Below, one piece after another: positions 20,401 through 32,496 of a stretch of 64,000 bases of DNA. The notes under the pieces were generated by a model. That model made no database searches, had not been told where the DNA came from, and worked only from the letters and a program-made list of their open reading frames with translations. The first letter of the stretch is position 1. The number at the start of each line of letters is the position of its first letter. Position numbers and translations under genes: made by a program. Source of the stretch: Pyrenopolyporus hunteri. Lineage: Eukaryota > Ascomycota > Sordariomycetes > Xylariales > Hypoxylaceae. The stretch spans positions 2,356,001-2,420,000 of the forward strand of contig CADCXC010000010.1 in the NCBI GenBank assembly GCA_902806595.1, given 5' to 3'.

Positions 20401-23400
20401 CTCGTATTATTTTTAAATTCGAAAGGTTATTTAACGTAAATATCTTCATTTATATTTTCGTATAAAAAAATTATAATAACGTTTATTTATTTTATTTTAA
20501 AATTTAAAATAATTATTATAATAAATATAATTTTATAATTTATAAGTTTAATTATTAAAACGAACGTATCGATATAATTTAATCTTTTAATTTATTTAAA
20601 ATTACAAATTATTTATTTTACTTTATAATAAATAATTTTATTATTAAATCTTTTTTTAATTTTATAAATTTATTTTTCGAAAAGTAATTTTTATTTTAGA
20701 AATAAATTATATATAATTTACGTTCGATTATTTATTAAAAATTTATATTCGATATTTATAATTAATAATTATTATTTCGATTTAATATTTTATATAATTT
20801 AACGATACGTTTTAAATTTTTATATTTTAAATATTAATAAAAATATATTTAAAATCGTAATAATAAAGTTAAAAATTAAAAAAATTATTAATTAATATTT
20901 TCGAAGTTATATTAATTTAATACGAAGTTTAAAATTATAATAATTTATTAATAATAAATACGAGGGGTTTTTTTAATATATTAAGAAATCGAATTATAAT
21001 ATATTTAATTTTATTCGTAATTTTCGATTAAAAATTAAAAAATATATACCGGGTAAATAAGTGTTATTTCTTACCGTAAATTCAATAAATTTCAATTCGA
21101 AACCTAATCGATACAAAATATTTCGTAAAATATCTTCCATTAATAATATATAAAATAATTCCCGGGTAATTTCTACTATTTTTCGCTTTATAAATGTCGA
21201 TTATAATAAAAATAATTTAAATTTTTATCGTTTTTTCCTTTTTTTTAAATTTATAATAAAAATATATAAGTAATTTTTTTTAAATATTATATTATTAACG
21301 TTAATAACGGTATTTTTTTTTAAATATAACACCTTATAATTATATATGTTATTTTTTTTATAATCAAACATTTTATAATTAACGATTCGTTTTTTAAATA
21401 TATTAATTTTAAAATTTTTTAAATAATAACTATTAATTTTTATTATTATTAAATAGGTTAAATTAAATGATTTATTATATTACATTTTATAAAGTATTTT
21501 ATTTACTTTATAATTAAAGGATTTATTTATAATATAAACCGTTATTTATATTATAATAAATTAATATTTTATTAATATATCGTTTTTTTAAACTTAAATA
21601 ATTATCGTTTAAATTTTATTTTTTAATTTATTAATAATATTTTTAATAAAGTTTTTTTATTAATATTATTTTATAACGATATAATAAATAACGATTTTTT
21701 TTTATCGATAAAATTATTAAAATTTAAAACTTATATAAAAATTAAATTTATTAAACGTAATTATATAACATTTTTTTTTAAGTTTTTTTTATTAATATAA
21801 AAATTTTTTAAAAGTTATAAATTAATTATTAAATCGTTTTATAAGTAATGTTTAAATTATATATAAATAATTATAAATAATAATTAATTAATTTTTATAT
21901 TTTTCGTAACTTTCGATTTTTAAAAGTATATCGATTTTATTTAAATGTAGTAATTTTAATTAATAAATGTTACGGCGTATAATGCTTTTATAGGATTTTT
22001 CGTGTATTTTACCTTATATATAAATTTCGTAAAGATAGTATTTTTTTTATAAAATAATATCGATAAATATTTTTATTAAATTTTTTAAATTTTAATTATT
22101 TAAATAATTTATTTTTTCGTATTATACTTTTAATGATAAATTAAATATAAAATAGAAGTAAAATATTATATTAAAGCTTATTATATTAAAAATATTATTT
22201 TATTAATTTATTATATATAATTTATTTTATTCGATTACAATTAAAAAAATTTTATTTTTTTTTACTTTAAACGTTATTTTCCATTTAAATAAAAATTCGG
22301 TTTTTTTTTTAATAAATTATAATATTAATATAAAGTTATAAATTAACGTAAAATAATAAATAACGTTAATAATTTTAACTTTTTTAAATTATTTATTAAT
22401 AATAATTCGAAAAGTAATAATATTTTATAATTCGATTAATATAGTTTTTTTTTCGATATCGTAAATTAATAATTTATTATAAAAACGTAAATTTATAAAT
22501 AAAACTTTATTATAATAAGTAATTTAATTATAATTATTATTTAATATTATTATTTTTTTTAATTTAAACGTTAATTTTTTAATTTTAAATTTTAAAAATA
22601 TTATAAAATTTAAAGCCGTTAACGCGTAAATTATTAATAAATATTATAACACGTTATTAAATATAAGGTATATAATTAAAATGGTGAGTTTTAAAATTAA
22701 TTTATTAATAATATTACTTTATATCGATAAATTTAAGGTATTTTCGCCGGATAATTTCCCGCGGAAAATTTAGGATAATATATTTAATTTCGTCGAAATA
22801 CGCGACTAATTTATTATATTAATCCTAAAAATTATAAAAGTAATGGTATAAATAAATGGTTTTAAGTTATTTTATCGATCGGTTATAAAATTCGTAATAA
22901 CCTTTTTTTCGATTTTTTATCTTTTAAAGTAATTAAAGTTTTTTATTATTTCGCGTTAACTTTTAAAACGTTTTTTAAAGTACTTTTAAAAATATTTTAA
23001 GGATTTATAAGTAATTATTTTACGGCTCGTTACGATATAATATATATACTTTAAAACCGCTTTTTATTTATTATTATTAATGCTTCGAATATTTATATAT
23101 AAAATATATTTTTTTTTTCGATTTCGAAACTTTTAATTTTATTTTTTTTATTATATTAATTTTATAATATCGTTAATATTAATCGCCGTTTTAATAATAA
23201 CGTTATTTTTATTTCGTTTAAATATAATATTATAAATTTAAAAAAAAATAATAAAAAAAATATTATATTCGAAATTTAATAAAAATAAAAATTTATTAAT
23301 TAAATATAATTTTAATATAATATAAATATTATTTAATACTTTAAAATTACTTTATAATTATCGAATTTTTATAAATAATATTATAATTAATCTTTTAATA

Positions 23401-23494
23401 AATAATAAAATACTTTTTTATTTAAATATTAAATTTTAAAATATAATATTATTTTTAAATTTATATTTTTTTTTTAAAATTATTTATAATTAGA

Positions 23495-23930
23495 GGTTAC
23501 CCCCGTAAAGTAATATAATAGCCCTCGATTTTCTTCGAATTTTACGACTATTTCTATACTTATATACCTTTTAATATAACTGTTAATACAGCTTTTAATA
23601 TAATTTTTAATACAGCTTTTAATATAGTTTTTAATATAGTTTTCGTGGCACCCCTTAGCTTTTACGAAAAACCATCCGTGCCACCTTTTAAAAAAGCCGT
23701 CGCGAGAAGCTACCTCTACTACCTTTCGATAAAACCGTCGCGAGAAACCACCTTATACCACCTTTCGAAAGAGCCGTCGCAAGTAACCACCCCATACCAC
23801 CTCTCGATAAAACCGTCGTAAAAACCCATCTTATACCACCTTTTTAAGAATCTTTCGAAAAAGCCGTCGCAAATGACTACCCGTATAATCCTTTTATACC
23901 TAATTTTAAATATATAATTCGAAGGATTTT
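23495..23930. repeat. Little-mutated island with tandem repeats inside the retrotransposon
   Basis: At 23568-23640 a unit of about 20 bp (CTTTTAATATAGTTTTTAAT-like) repeats about four times. At about 23678-23880 a unit of about 40 bp begins (A/G)CCGTCGCGAGAA and ends TACCACCTTTCGA; it repeats about four times with small changes. This stretch keeps many CpA, CpC and CpT dinucleotides, unlike the DNA on either side. Confidence 0.8.
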
Positions 23931-24125
23931 TCGAAAGATGTTACGAAAGATACGTCGAATTAAAATTAAATTTATATAATTAAATTTATATAATTAAATT
24001 TATATTTATAATTAAATTTATACTTATAATTAAATTTATATAATTCGAATTTTTTAAATAAAATTATACGTTAAATTAAAATTAAATTTATATAATTAGA
24101 TTTATATAATTCGAATTTTTCGTAT

Positions 24126-24215
24126 AAATTTATTTAATTCGATTTATTTAATTCGATTTATTTAATTCGATTTATTTAATTCGATTTATTTAATTCGATT
24201 TATTTAATTCGATTT
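24126..24215. repeat. 14-bp tandem repeat TTTATTTAATTCGA
   Basis: About six consecutive copies, within a wider zone (23960-24310) of related AATTAAATTTATA units. Confidence 0.85.
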
Positions 24216-24329
24216 TTTTAAATCGAATTATACGTTAAATTAAAATTAGATTTATACTTATAATTAGATTAATTCGATTAAATTAATTAAATTAAATTAA
24301 TTTAATTAATAAAATCGTTTATTAAAATG

Positions 24330-24540
24330 TAAATAACTTCAAGTATGGTAGTCGCGATATATATGGCGGCTTAATTAAGCGGCTTAATTAATTAGGTAAA
24401 AGCGTAGCACGGGCCGTTACGCGGGGCGTGCGCGTAGCTAGTTAGCGTGGCGTGGCGTGGCGTAGCGTGGCGTGGTGTAGTGTGTAACTGGTGTAACGTA
24501 GGAGATGTGGCTCGTGAATTTTTACGTAATTAATTTTTGC
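24330..24540. repeat. GC-rich island with GGCGT repeats inside the retrotransposon
   Basis: Contains GCGGCTTAATTAAGCGGC (a near-palindrome around 24366-24384) and then GCGTGGCGTGGCGTGGCGTA (about 24443-24475). It is much richer in G and C than its surroundings. Confidence 0.8.
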
Positions 24541-25844
24541 TTTTTTTTTTCGAATTTTTTTCTTAGGAAAAAAATTCGAGACAATATCTCGAGGAAACTT
24601 CGAATAATCGTTAATCGTCGTATATTTTTTCGTTAATTTCTTAAGATTTTTACTTAATTTATATTTAATAATATTTAAACTTTTATCGGTTTTTTCGTTT
24701 TAAACTTTTTATTTTTTATATATTTCGATCGAAAAAAATTTTTAAAAGTTATTATTTTTCGTAAATTTTATAAATTCGACCCTTTCGAAGAAAAATCTTT
24801 CGTATTTTTAAATTTTTAAATAATTTAAAAATTTTCGATTAAATTAAATTTATTTATTCGTCGATTATAAAGTAATAATATTATTTAAAATTATCGTATT
24901 AATTTTTTAATCGTTTATTATTATAACGTTTTTTTTATAATAATTTAATAATTAATCGATGGTTTTATAAAATAATTACGATAATATTAATACCTTATAA
25001 TTTAATATTTTATAAAGGAATTTTTTCTTTTAAATAATCGAAAATATTTTTTTTAAATAATAATTCGAAAAAATTATAAAAGGTAATTACTTCGAAATTA
25101 AAATAATCGATTTTTAAATTATATAATAATAATATAAATAATATATTATTTAAACTTAATAAACGAAGTTTAAATAATCGAATTATAAATGAATAATCTT
25201 AATTATTAAAGTTTAAATTTCGTTAAAAAACTTTAAAATTCTTTTAATTAATTTTTTTAATTATTTCGATAAAATAAAAAAAATTATTTTCGTTAAAAAA
25301 TTTAACGAAAATCGACTTTTATAATAATTAACTTCGAAAATTATATTTAATATTATTATTTTTTAATATCGATACTATTATTATTATTTTTATTTTTTTC
25401 GTTATTTAAATAATTTAATAATAAAATATAATTAATTTCGATAATTTCGAAATTCGAAACTTAATAATTATTAATTTTTAAATAATAAATAATTTATTTC
25501 TTTTATTATTAAAATTATTTAAAAACTATTAAAAATTTATTAAACATTTTATTATATTAATAATTTTTATAATTATTATCTTAAAATTAAATTTAAAAAA
25601 AAATTAATTAATTTTTCGTTAATAAAATATTTCGTATTATTTTTAAAATCTTAAATTTTAAATATATTATATATTATATACATAAATTATATAAACCCTA
25701 AAAAATCCCTATTTTCCTTAAATATTAACATAATAAAAATTACGAATAACTTCGAAAAATTAAATACGTTTTATAAAATATAAAAAATATATTTAAAAAA
25801 TATAAAATAAATAAATTAAATTAATAATATATTTTAATTTTAAA

Positions 25845-25861
25845 CTTCTAAATTTATAACC
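25845..25861 (-). promoter_or_regulatory. Candidate primer binding site (half initiator tRNA-Met type)
   Basis: Directly abuts the right LTR with no spacer. The sequence is explained, base for base, by transitions from a complement of the initiator tRNA anticodon arm. Confidence 0.6.
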
Positions 25862-26018
25862 TATTAAAAATAAATACAAGTTATAAATATATATTTCGTT
25901 ATATTAAAATAATAAAAACCAATTAAAAGTTAAATAAGATGTAGATACTACATATATACCACAGATATAAGGCGTAATCACCCAGCCACCCTATATTCCA
26001 ACACCCTATATTCCAGCA
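25862..26018 (-). repeat. Right LTR (5' LTR of the element), outer part barely mutated
   Basis: 157 bp. The outer ~90 bp keep many CpA/CpC sites, including two copies of CACCCTATATTCCA-like sequence; the inner part is mutated. Confidence 0.88.
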
Positions 26019-26023
26019 ATCGA
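26019..26023. repeat. Target-site duplication ATCGA, right copy
   Basis: Identical to 17802-17806. Confidence 0.88.
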
Positions 26024-26858
26024 GAAGCTTCGTTTATCCTACCCATTTATACATACATGTAGGTAGTAGACGACAGAGCTCAGGTACCCCAAGTCATGGA
26101 ATTTTCGCGTGTGTATTCTACACATTACCTGGTACCTAGGTAGGTAGGTACGATGTAGGCAGGTGTAGGTGTCTTAGGTACATGTACCTAGAATCTCCAT
26201 ATGCGGGCGTGTAGGCTAACACATGTCAGTGGGATGTAGTACCTTAACATAGCGGATGGCGGAGGCATTGCGATAACGCTCCGTTTTATGCCTACCTACT
26301 TATCTACCTACCTACCTACCTAGGTACCTACCTACAGAAGAAGTGGGAGTAAGAGTAAGTGTGTTTGTTGTATTGTGTACATGTAGGTTTTCTTAGGCTG
26401 GACGAAGTCCTAATGTGTAGCATCTGACACGAAGCGAATTATATACCCCTCATACAGTATGTCGCACTTTCCTTTTAGGTATACCATAAAAGAAGTGGGA
26501 GTAAATGTGTTGTATTGGTGTAGGTTTTGAATACAAAGCTCTTCAAAGCGAAGCGAGATTATATACCCCATCACAGTGTGTCGCACTTTCCTTTCGCACG
26601 TACCCTCCATCTACCATCCCATCTTCTACATGTAGGTACATAGGTAGGTGCCTAGGTAGGTAGGTATATATATGTAGGTACCTTATGCCTTCATCCTTAT
26701 CTCCTGAGAGCATGTGTTCCCCAAACCTCCAACCTGCCCAAGGAGACTCATAATGAAGCTATTGCCCTTGCTTGTTGACCTATATAAGTAGGTATCCAGC
26801 CTACCTACGGCTACATGTACGGACTTCTGACGTTAAAACACATTTGCATCCTAGGTAC
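26024..26858. other. Right flank of the retrotransposon: repeats, no gene
   Basis: Contains TAGG-type motif clusters (26125-26160, 26290-26335 and 26630-26680) and a local tandem duplication (26339-26594). Nothing convincingly coding. Confidence 0.5.
26339..26594. repeat. Imperfect tandem duplication of about 100-140 bp
   Basis: Copy one (about 26339-26475) and copy two (about 26491-26594) both start AGAAGTGGGAGTAA and both end GTCGCACTTTCCTTT, with GAAGCGA.ATTATATACCCC inside each. The first copy has an extra segment holding AGGCTGGACGAAGTCCTA. Confidence 0.8.
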
Positions 26859-28509
26859 CTAAGCAGCCCTGGGGTTTCTCGTCCCCAAATGAACAATAGC
26901 TTCATCGTCTACGGCCTTACTATTATAAACATTAGCCCCCGCGGGCCTAGTATGTTCGAAAGATCTGCCGCGCTTCTCCGGACCCAGAGCAGTTGTAATT
27001 GTGATACCCACTGCGACAATCACAAGGGCAATCCCCATGGTTGGCCCGTAACCGTCAACGGGCTTCCCGCTTTTACTGGTAACAAAGTGGCTTTCGGAAA
27101 TGGCGTTGACGATCTGCGCCGCCGGCGAAGATATCAAGTTTCCAAGCTGGTATGCGAGACCCGGGAAAGTGGACCGATAAGCAGGCGGCGATAGTTCGTT
27201 GAGGTGAATAGGGATAACTCCCCAGGCACCTTGGACGAAGAACTGGATCGTAAACCCGGATGCTGACAGGCCCGACTCGGATTCGGGTAGAATCCAGGCC
27301 GGAACGAGGCAGCAACTGATTAGGGCGGCGCCGATTATGGCCCGGCGGCGGCCGACGAACTGAGAAATATATCCGATAATCGTGCCGCCTACGCAGGACC
27401 CTGTGTTCATGAGGATACTCGCACGTGTGGCGGCGTCGTTATCGAGCTCTTTCGACTCGAGCGTGAATGTGGTGTAGCTATCTTGGCTAGTATGTGCGTA
27501 ATAGTTAAACCAGGTCATGAGAATGATGCAGTAGAGGCATATGGGCCATTCATCGGCAACCATCGATTTGGTTTCCTTCCAGAAATCGCGCGCCGATATG
27601 TAACCACCGACCGCTTTGGACTGTCTGAATTGCTTTGACTCTGGAAAGCAGCAACGCACGAGGCCGGCCCCTATAGAAAGGCCGGACGCGATCCAGAAGA
27701 CTGTCTTCCAGGAATTAGTCGCACCGCCGACGCCGAGATTCGCGCACGCAGCGAGGACATATCCAAGAGCGTATCCTTGCTGGAGGATGCCGCTCATTAG
27801 GCCCCGCGCCTCAGCCCTGTCCAGTGATCTCTTTAGTAACGCGAAGACGAATCATAGAGGGTGACTATGGCCTACGGGCAATTCTCGAGAGCCATGGCCA
27901 CAGCGTTACCATACACACCACCCATGAATAGGCCAAACAGAGATCTGACAGCAAGGAACTGTTCGAATTTGGCGCTGTATATTGTCGCGACTTGCAAAAG
28001 TCCTAGCTATAGGATTAGTTTCAACGCAATTACTAAATACCTGGGTATGTACCTAGGTAGGAGGTAGTTATGACCTTACCAAGGACGATTAAGTTGGCAA
28101 CCATTGGCCATTTTCGGCCGAACCGGTCGCCGAGGAGGCCAAAGACGGCGGCGCCGACGGACCTTAGAAGTAACGTCAAGGTTATAGCGGTGGTGATCTC
28201 AGTCTTGTTTCGTTCATAGTATTTCGATAACTTTACTGTTTGTATCGATAGAGCATGGAAGTCGAAGGCATCCGCAGTCCAAGCAAACAGGCCGACCAAG
28301 AAGTAGATCCAGTCACGAGAGCTTAGAAGCATAAGAAGCGAGATGGGATTCCTAGGTCTCTCAGGAGCTCGCCATTCGGTGTATGTCTCTCCTAACTCAT
28401 TCGTAACGACAACCCTCTGTTTCCATCGGAAGAGGTCACCCCATGATTGCTTCGCAGCTGCGAAGATACCCCTTGCAATGGAACCCGTAGCTTCACTCCC
28501 CGTGACCAT
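26859..28509 (-). CDS. JEN-type monocarboxylate/proton symporter (MFS)
   Basis: Three-exon model, complement(26859..27816, 27876..28002, 28080..28509), 504 residues, all junctions in frame. The joins give LIVLGLLQVATIYSAKFEQFLAVRSLFG and ENCPAEARGLMSGILQQGYALGYV, both typical of the JEN1/JEN2 carboxylate permeases of fungi. LGDRFGRKWPM is the MFS loop 2-3 motif, and about 12 membrane segments are visible. Proteins of this family import lactate, pyruvate, or malate/succinate with protons across the plasma membrane and are usually glucose-repressed. The start chosen (MVTGSEATG) has A at -3; an upstream in-frame ATG at 28644 would add 45 residues. The first intron contains a TACCTAGGTAGG motif. 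Confidence 0.87.
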
Positions 28510-29635
28510 ATTTATGATAAAACTCCACCGGCTTATTTCGATGTAATAGTCTTTGGAGGGCTGAATAAGTCGCCGGTCTGAGCTTAACCGACTTTGAGAG
28601 GGAAAATTCCGCAGCTCTCGTCGGAGGTGTGGGGGAATTGCCATCACTTATATCGACCAAAGATACGGAGAAAGCTTCGGCTTAAGATGGTATAAAATAT
28701 GTACCTAGAGTTAAGTCCAGGAGACTTAAGTATTATCACCGGATGGCGGGATCAGGGTTCCAGTGACTTCGCAGAATCGCCTACCATGCCTTCCTTCATA
28801 CTAACCATCCAACTACGCAGTGCGTCTTTGGATATAGTAAGCACGAATGGAATGTCTAGGATACTGGGAAATATGTGACCCTCCAAGTTCATTAGAGTAG
28901 CTATAGCAAATTGGTACTCACCAGATATTACTCTACTAACCATGTAGGATACATTAGCAAGACTGTGGATTGCGGCATGGCCCCGAGCCCGACAGCCACG
29001 TTCCTAGGTAGGTAGTTAGTATTGAACGAATTACTCCCATCCTACGGCCTATCGTACCGTTATAGAATCGTACAGCTCTCATGATAAAGCGATCCCACGG
29101 TAGTTAGGTAGGTATGTACCCAGATACCCGTGACTTAACATACAACAAACACTCTATATAAATAGGGTTGCTTACAGGCAGCTTATACGTGGTAACAGTC
29201 ATATGGTATCTGTCGCAGTTCGCTCCAGAGCTCTATCGGCACAGAAATAGATCCGATAACTTTACCAAACGTTGGCGGTACTCGGAACCAAATGAACCCC
29301 TGAATCTGCCGATATATCCCAGGACCACCGTCGTCTCCGATACCTAGTGACGATTTTCTAATTACTAAGAACAAAGCGATACGACGGCGTAGGTATCGAT
29401 TCTTCCCCAACCGTTCCTGAAGACCAATAAGTACTTTGCCTACCTAGGTATATATTGTAAGTGGAGGTAAGCAACGACTGTCAGGTCGCCTAACCTTTCA
29501 TCCACCTAGGATTAGATTATATTTATAGGCATGTCTAAGAGATCAACTTTCTAATTAAGAAGTATAACAAGCGGCGCCTATGAAACGGATCATTCTTCTG
29601 GCAACTTTGGCGTTCTCACCGTGCGTGGATTTACG
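28510..29635. other. Intergenic region between two transporter genes
   Basis: Promoter of the carboxylate permease and 3' region of the next MFS gene. Frames of 60-75 codons (for example 28943-28752) have no recognisable similarity or splice partners; not called. Confidence 0.4.
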
Positions 29636-31655
29636 TTATCTCCCCCCGAATACTATATTCTTGTTCTTCGGTTCCCCCGTAGTGTTCTGGATGCCGTCGC
29701 TACCTTCTTCGAGCGTCTCAACGCGCATCTCGTCGGTTTCTTCACTTTCAATTGTACTGGACGATTCTCGTATTGCCGGTAGAGTATCTGCAAGAATGGT
29801 TCCGGGTTTTTCTTCTTCGGGGCGCCGTGCTTCTTCATCGTCGGGCATCTTAGGACCGGTGGGTGCGAATCTTGAACGCGTGCGAATACGTTCGCCGTAT
29901 TTGTAGAAAGCGAACGGGATCACAGCCAGAACGGTGGCCACCCCCCCGACCAACGAGCCACCGCCTCCAACTCCAAGCGCCTCGAACATGTAATTAGTAA
30001 ATAGTGGTGCTGCAGCGCCGCAGGCCGATCGGCAGACAGTGTTCACGGCGATAGCGGACGCGGCGTACATCAGGTAGGAGTCAACCAGGTAATTCAAATA
30101 TCCCACGAAAATTAGCATAAGTGAGGTACCCAAGAAAACTCCGGCGATGGTCGGGACTATCCAATGTATCCAACTGCGGCATATGTTAGCCATGACTTAG
30201 CACCGATCGACCATTCATTCGTTTGTAATACTTATACTCAGCAGTCCATGCAAACCAGAACATGGTGACTGGGAAACCGACCCCGCCGATTAGAGCTAGG
30301 GTAAGTCTGTCCTCGGGCTGCAGGGGCGTTCCTTTTTGGATCTTCTTTGCCTTATGTTTTGAGTCAAAGAAGACGATAATTGCGCCGACGAGGGAGCCCA
30401 CCACAGTTCCCATCAATGGAAGTTCACCGACACCGGCGTTCCACCCACGCCTCTGCTGGAATACTATCGGGTAAATAGAGAAAAGCATATACAACAGCAT
30501 GTACACGACAGACATGTAGACTGCGCACAGGAAGGAGATGGTGTCGAATAGGATGACCCACGGCCTCGTAAGAGCTACCTTATAAACTCCTACGAGTGAG
30601 CGGTCGCTCTCCTCTACCGGCGCTTTAACATTTTCATAGTTGGCAATTTTGGCCATTCTAATCCGCCTAGCTTTATGTAATAACAATATAGGGCCAAATG
30701 TCTCGGGAATGGTCAACATCGGTATTGTTGTGCCGCCGCCGAGCCAGAGGAGAACGTAGAAACTCCACCTCCAGTCCTTTTTAAGTTCGAGAAAGCCTCC
30801 CACGACTGGTCCTAGAGCTGGCCCAACCCAGACCACTACACGATATATCGTTAGTAAAGCTTCTCGCGAACACGGGGAAGCTGGGTATAAAACAAGAAAG
30901 GAAAGGGGACGATGGGAAGGAAGAGGGGGGGGGGCTCCTTAGGGTTACATACTACACGAAAAAACGGCCATCGTAAATCCTCGCTCAGCTGGACCCCAAA
31001 GGTCTGCGAGCACGCCGGGGCTATTGCTGAGCGGCGCGCTCACGAATGTGCCCGTAAGGAATCTACCGACAAGCAAACTTCCGAAGTTCGGTGCAAACGC
31101 GCAGACGAAGTTGAAGGCGATATATAGCAAGAATGTGCCATAGAATATCCATCTTCTCCCGTAAAACTATTTAGGCCATCTCAGTCTCTGTTTGGCACTC
31201 GGAGGAGCCAGGCTACGCAACTTCCATACCTCAGACAGAGGAGCAAAAACGAGGGGACCAGCGCAGTATCCCAGAAGGAAAAGGGTTATCGTCAGGCCCG
31301 CTACTGCCTCGGAGACACCAAATTCTTCGGATATGCTCTGGAACATCCTATATTTAACTACTTTAATCCTTTAAGAAGAGGATGTCGGCGAGGAATAGCC
31401 GTAGTGAAACAAACTTACCCCCAAGCATGCCGAGACGACGGACGACGCGAAGGTAGCGTTCATAACGAGCAGCACCGAGCATATCGTCACGTACCAGCGC
31501 CTAGGAGTTGACCAGTTATGCGGGTTTTCGATGTCACCCGGTTTAAAGTCGACGTAGCCATTTGCATTCAGGTGCGGGGGGTCTTCGAGTTCTATTCCTG
31601 CGGTTCTATATGGTTTCGCCGTGGGCAGCGATAAAATGCGAATGAGCTGCACCAT
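29636..31655 (-). CDS. DHA1-type MFS drug/polyamine exporter
   Basis: Five-exon model, complement(29636..30173, 30238..30835, 30953..31166, 31230..31337, 31419..31655), 564 residues, all phases consistent. Typical motifs in order: WSTPRRWYVT at the first helix, ISEEFGVSEAVAGL, LFLLGYCAGPLVFAPLSE, FYGRRWIFYG, GRFLTGTFVSAPLSNSPGVL, the motif-C-like VGPALGPVVGGFL, DWRWSFYV, and IHWIVPTIAG. The C-terminus is an acidic cytosolic tail of about 80 residues. The family exports small toxic compounds or polyamines at the plasma membrane. The first junction relies on acceptor TTCCAG at 31338. The frame is open upstream of the chosen ATG without another ATG, so a 5' exon may be missing. Confidence 0.83.
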
Positions 31656-32496
31656 ATTCGCTTCGTCTTGATTCACTTGCTCATAACCCGACTCAAAACG
31701 TCTGGGCGCGGTAACTTAAATGGGATTTAAAAGTTGGAAATGACGGTAAACGGCGTAATAGGCTGGGCGATCTACGTGGTAAGTGCTCGCCCCTCCGGGA
31801 TAAACGCGAGACCGCCGAAAATACAGCGTAGCATTGGGACAGAAATGACGGCATCGAGCCAACCCATATAGGCATGTTAATTGCCAATTCGGAACCTTGA
31901 TGGGTGTTATAGCCAGTGGCAACCCCGAGGACTCCCAATACAGTCGGAGATCTTATCAATCAGAAACCGACAGGTTAGCAAGGGTGAGATCTGGGGAGAG
32001 CCCGGCGAACCTTCGTATGATTGGCGAAACGCCTTCGCATAATTGTGTAATGAGAACTGGAACTGCGATGATGTATCGCTGTAGGTCTCTTTGGAATCGG
32101 TAATTAGGGGCTATCTCCGTTCACATACAACCGACCCCGAGCCTACGAGGCCAATACGGAGATAAGTGCCGCAGCATAACCCAACATTGCCGTTAGCGAG
32201 AGATGGTATTGAAAGTTCATATTTACCGACTACGCGTACAGGAAGGGCATCTCAGGGCATATATTCTTCCCGACTCACGTCTCCGGGGGCGCCCTTATTC
32301 GTAGGGCGCAGTTCTCCACGGCGGAAAGGATTTTGAACTGTATTAGGTCCTCAAAATTAGTCCTCGAGGCCGCCGCCTTTCGGGATTGGGACACCGTTTT
32401 AGCAAGGTACAGAAGCGGGCTTGTCTAAATCAACGGGCCCAATCCCGACATGCTCATCCGTGTGACTCCTCTAGAATCTCTCTAGGGGCTCCGTAT
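31656..32496. other. Intergenic region
   Basis: Between two minus-strand genes. It may hold a missing first exon of the DHA1-type gene (the reading frame stays open to about 31725). Otherwise nothing supported. Confidence 0.4.

Larger units (their letters stand above)
17807..26018 (-). mobile_element. RIP-mutated Ty1/copia-type LTR retrotransposon, 8.2 kb
   Basis: The two 157-bp end repeats (17807-17963 and 25862-26018) are exactly equal in length and differ almost only by C/T and G/A transitions. The outer ends are TG and CA, and ATCGA flanks both sides. Directly inside the right LTR the minus strand reads GGTTATAAATTTAGAAG. This equals GGTTATGAGCCCAGAAG after G-to-A and C-to-T changes, i.e. 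the anticodon-arm (half initiator-tRNA-Met) primer site used by copia/Ty5-type elements. On the minus strand around 20290-20215 a reverse transcriptase core is readable: DVFVKN, IVIYVNDLLII, then KFKIIDLKFYLYYL, matching the copia pattern with YVDD changed to YVND. Gag-pol would therefore run right to left from roughly 23.4 to 19.2 kb. No intact coding frame survives. The element is long for copia; the extra length lies between primer site and pol. Confidence 0.9.

Noticed and set aside
23678..23880. Repeat array considered as a CRISPR array
   Set aside because: Units of about 40 bp are direct tandem copies without unique spacers, in a eukaryotic genome.
17740..26000. AT-rich block as a centromere or mitochondrial insertion
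   Set aside because: LTRs, the ATCGA target duplication and a copia reverse transcriptase explain it exactly to its ends; no mitochondrial genes are visible.
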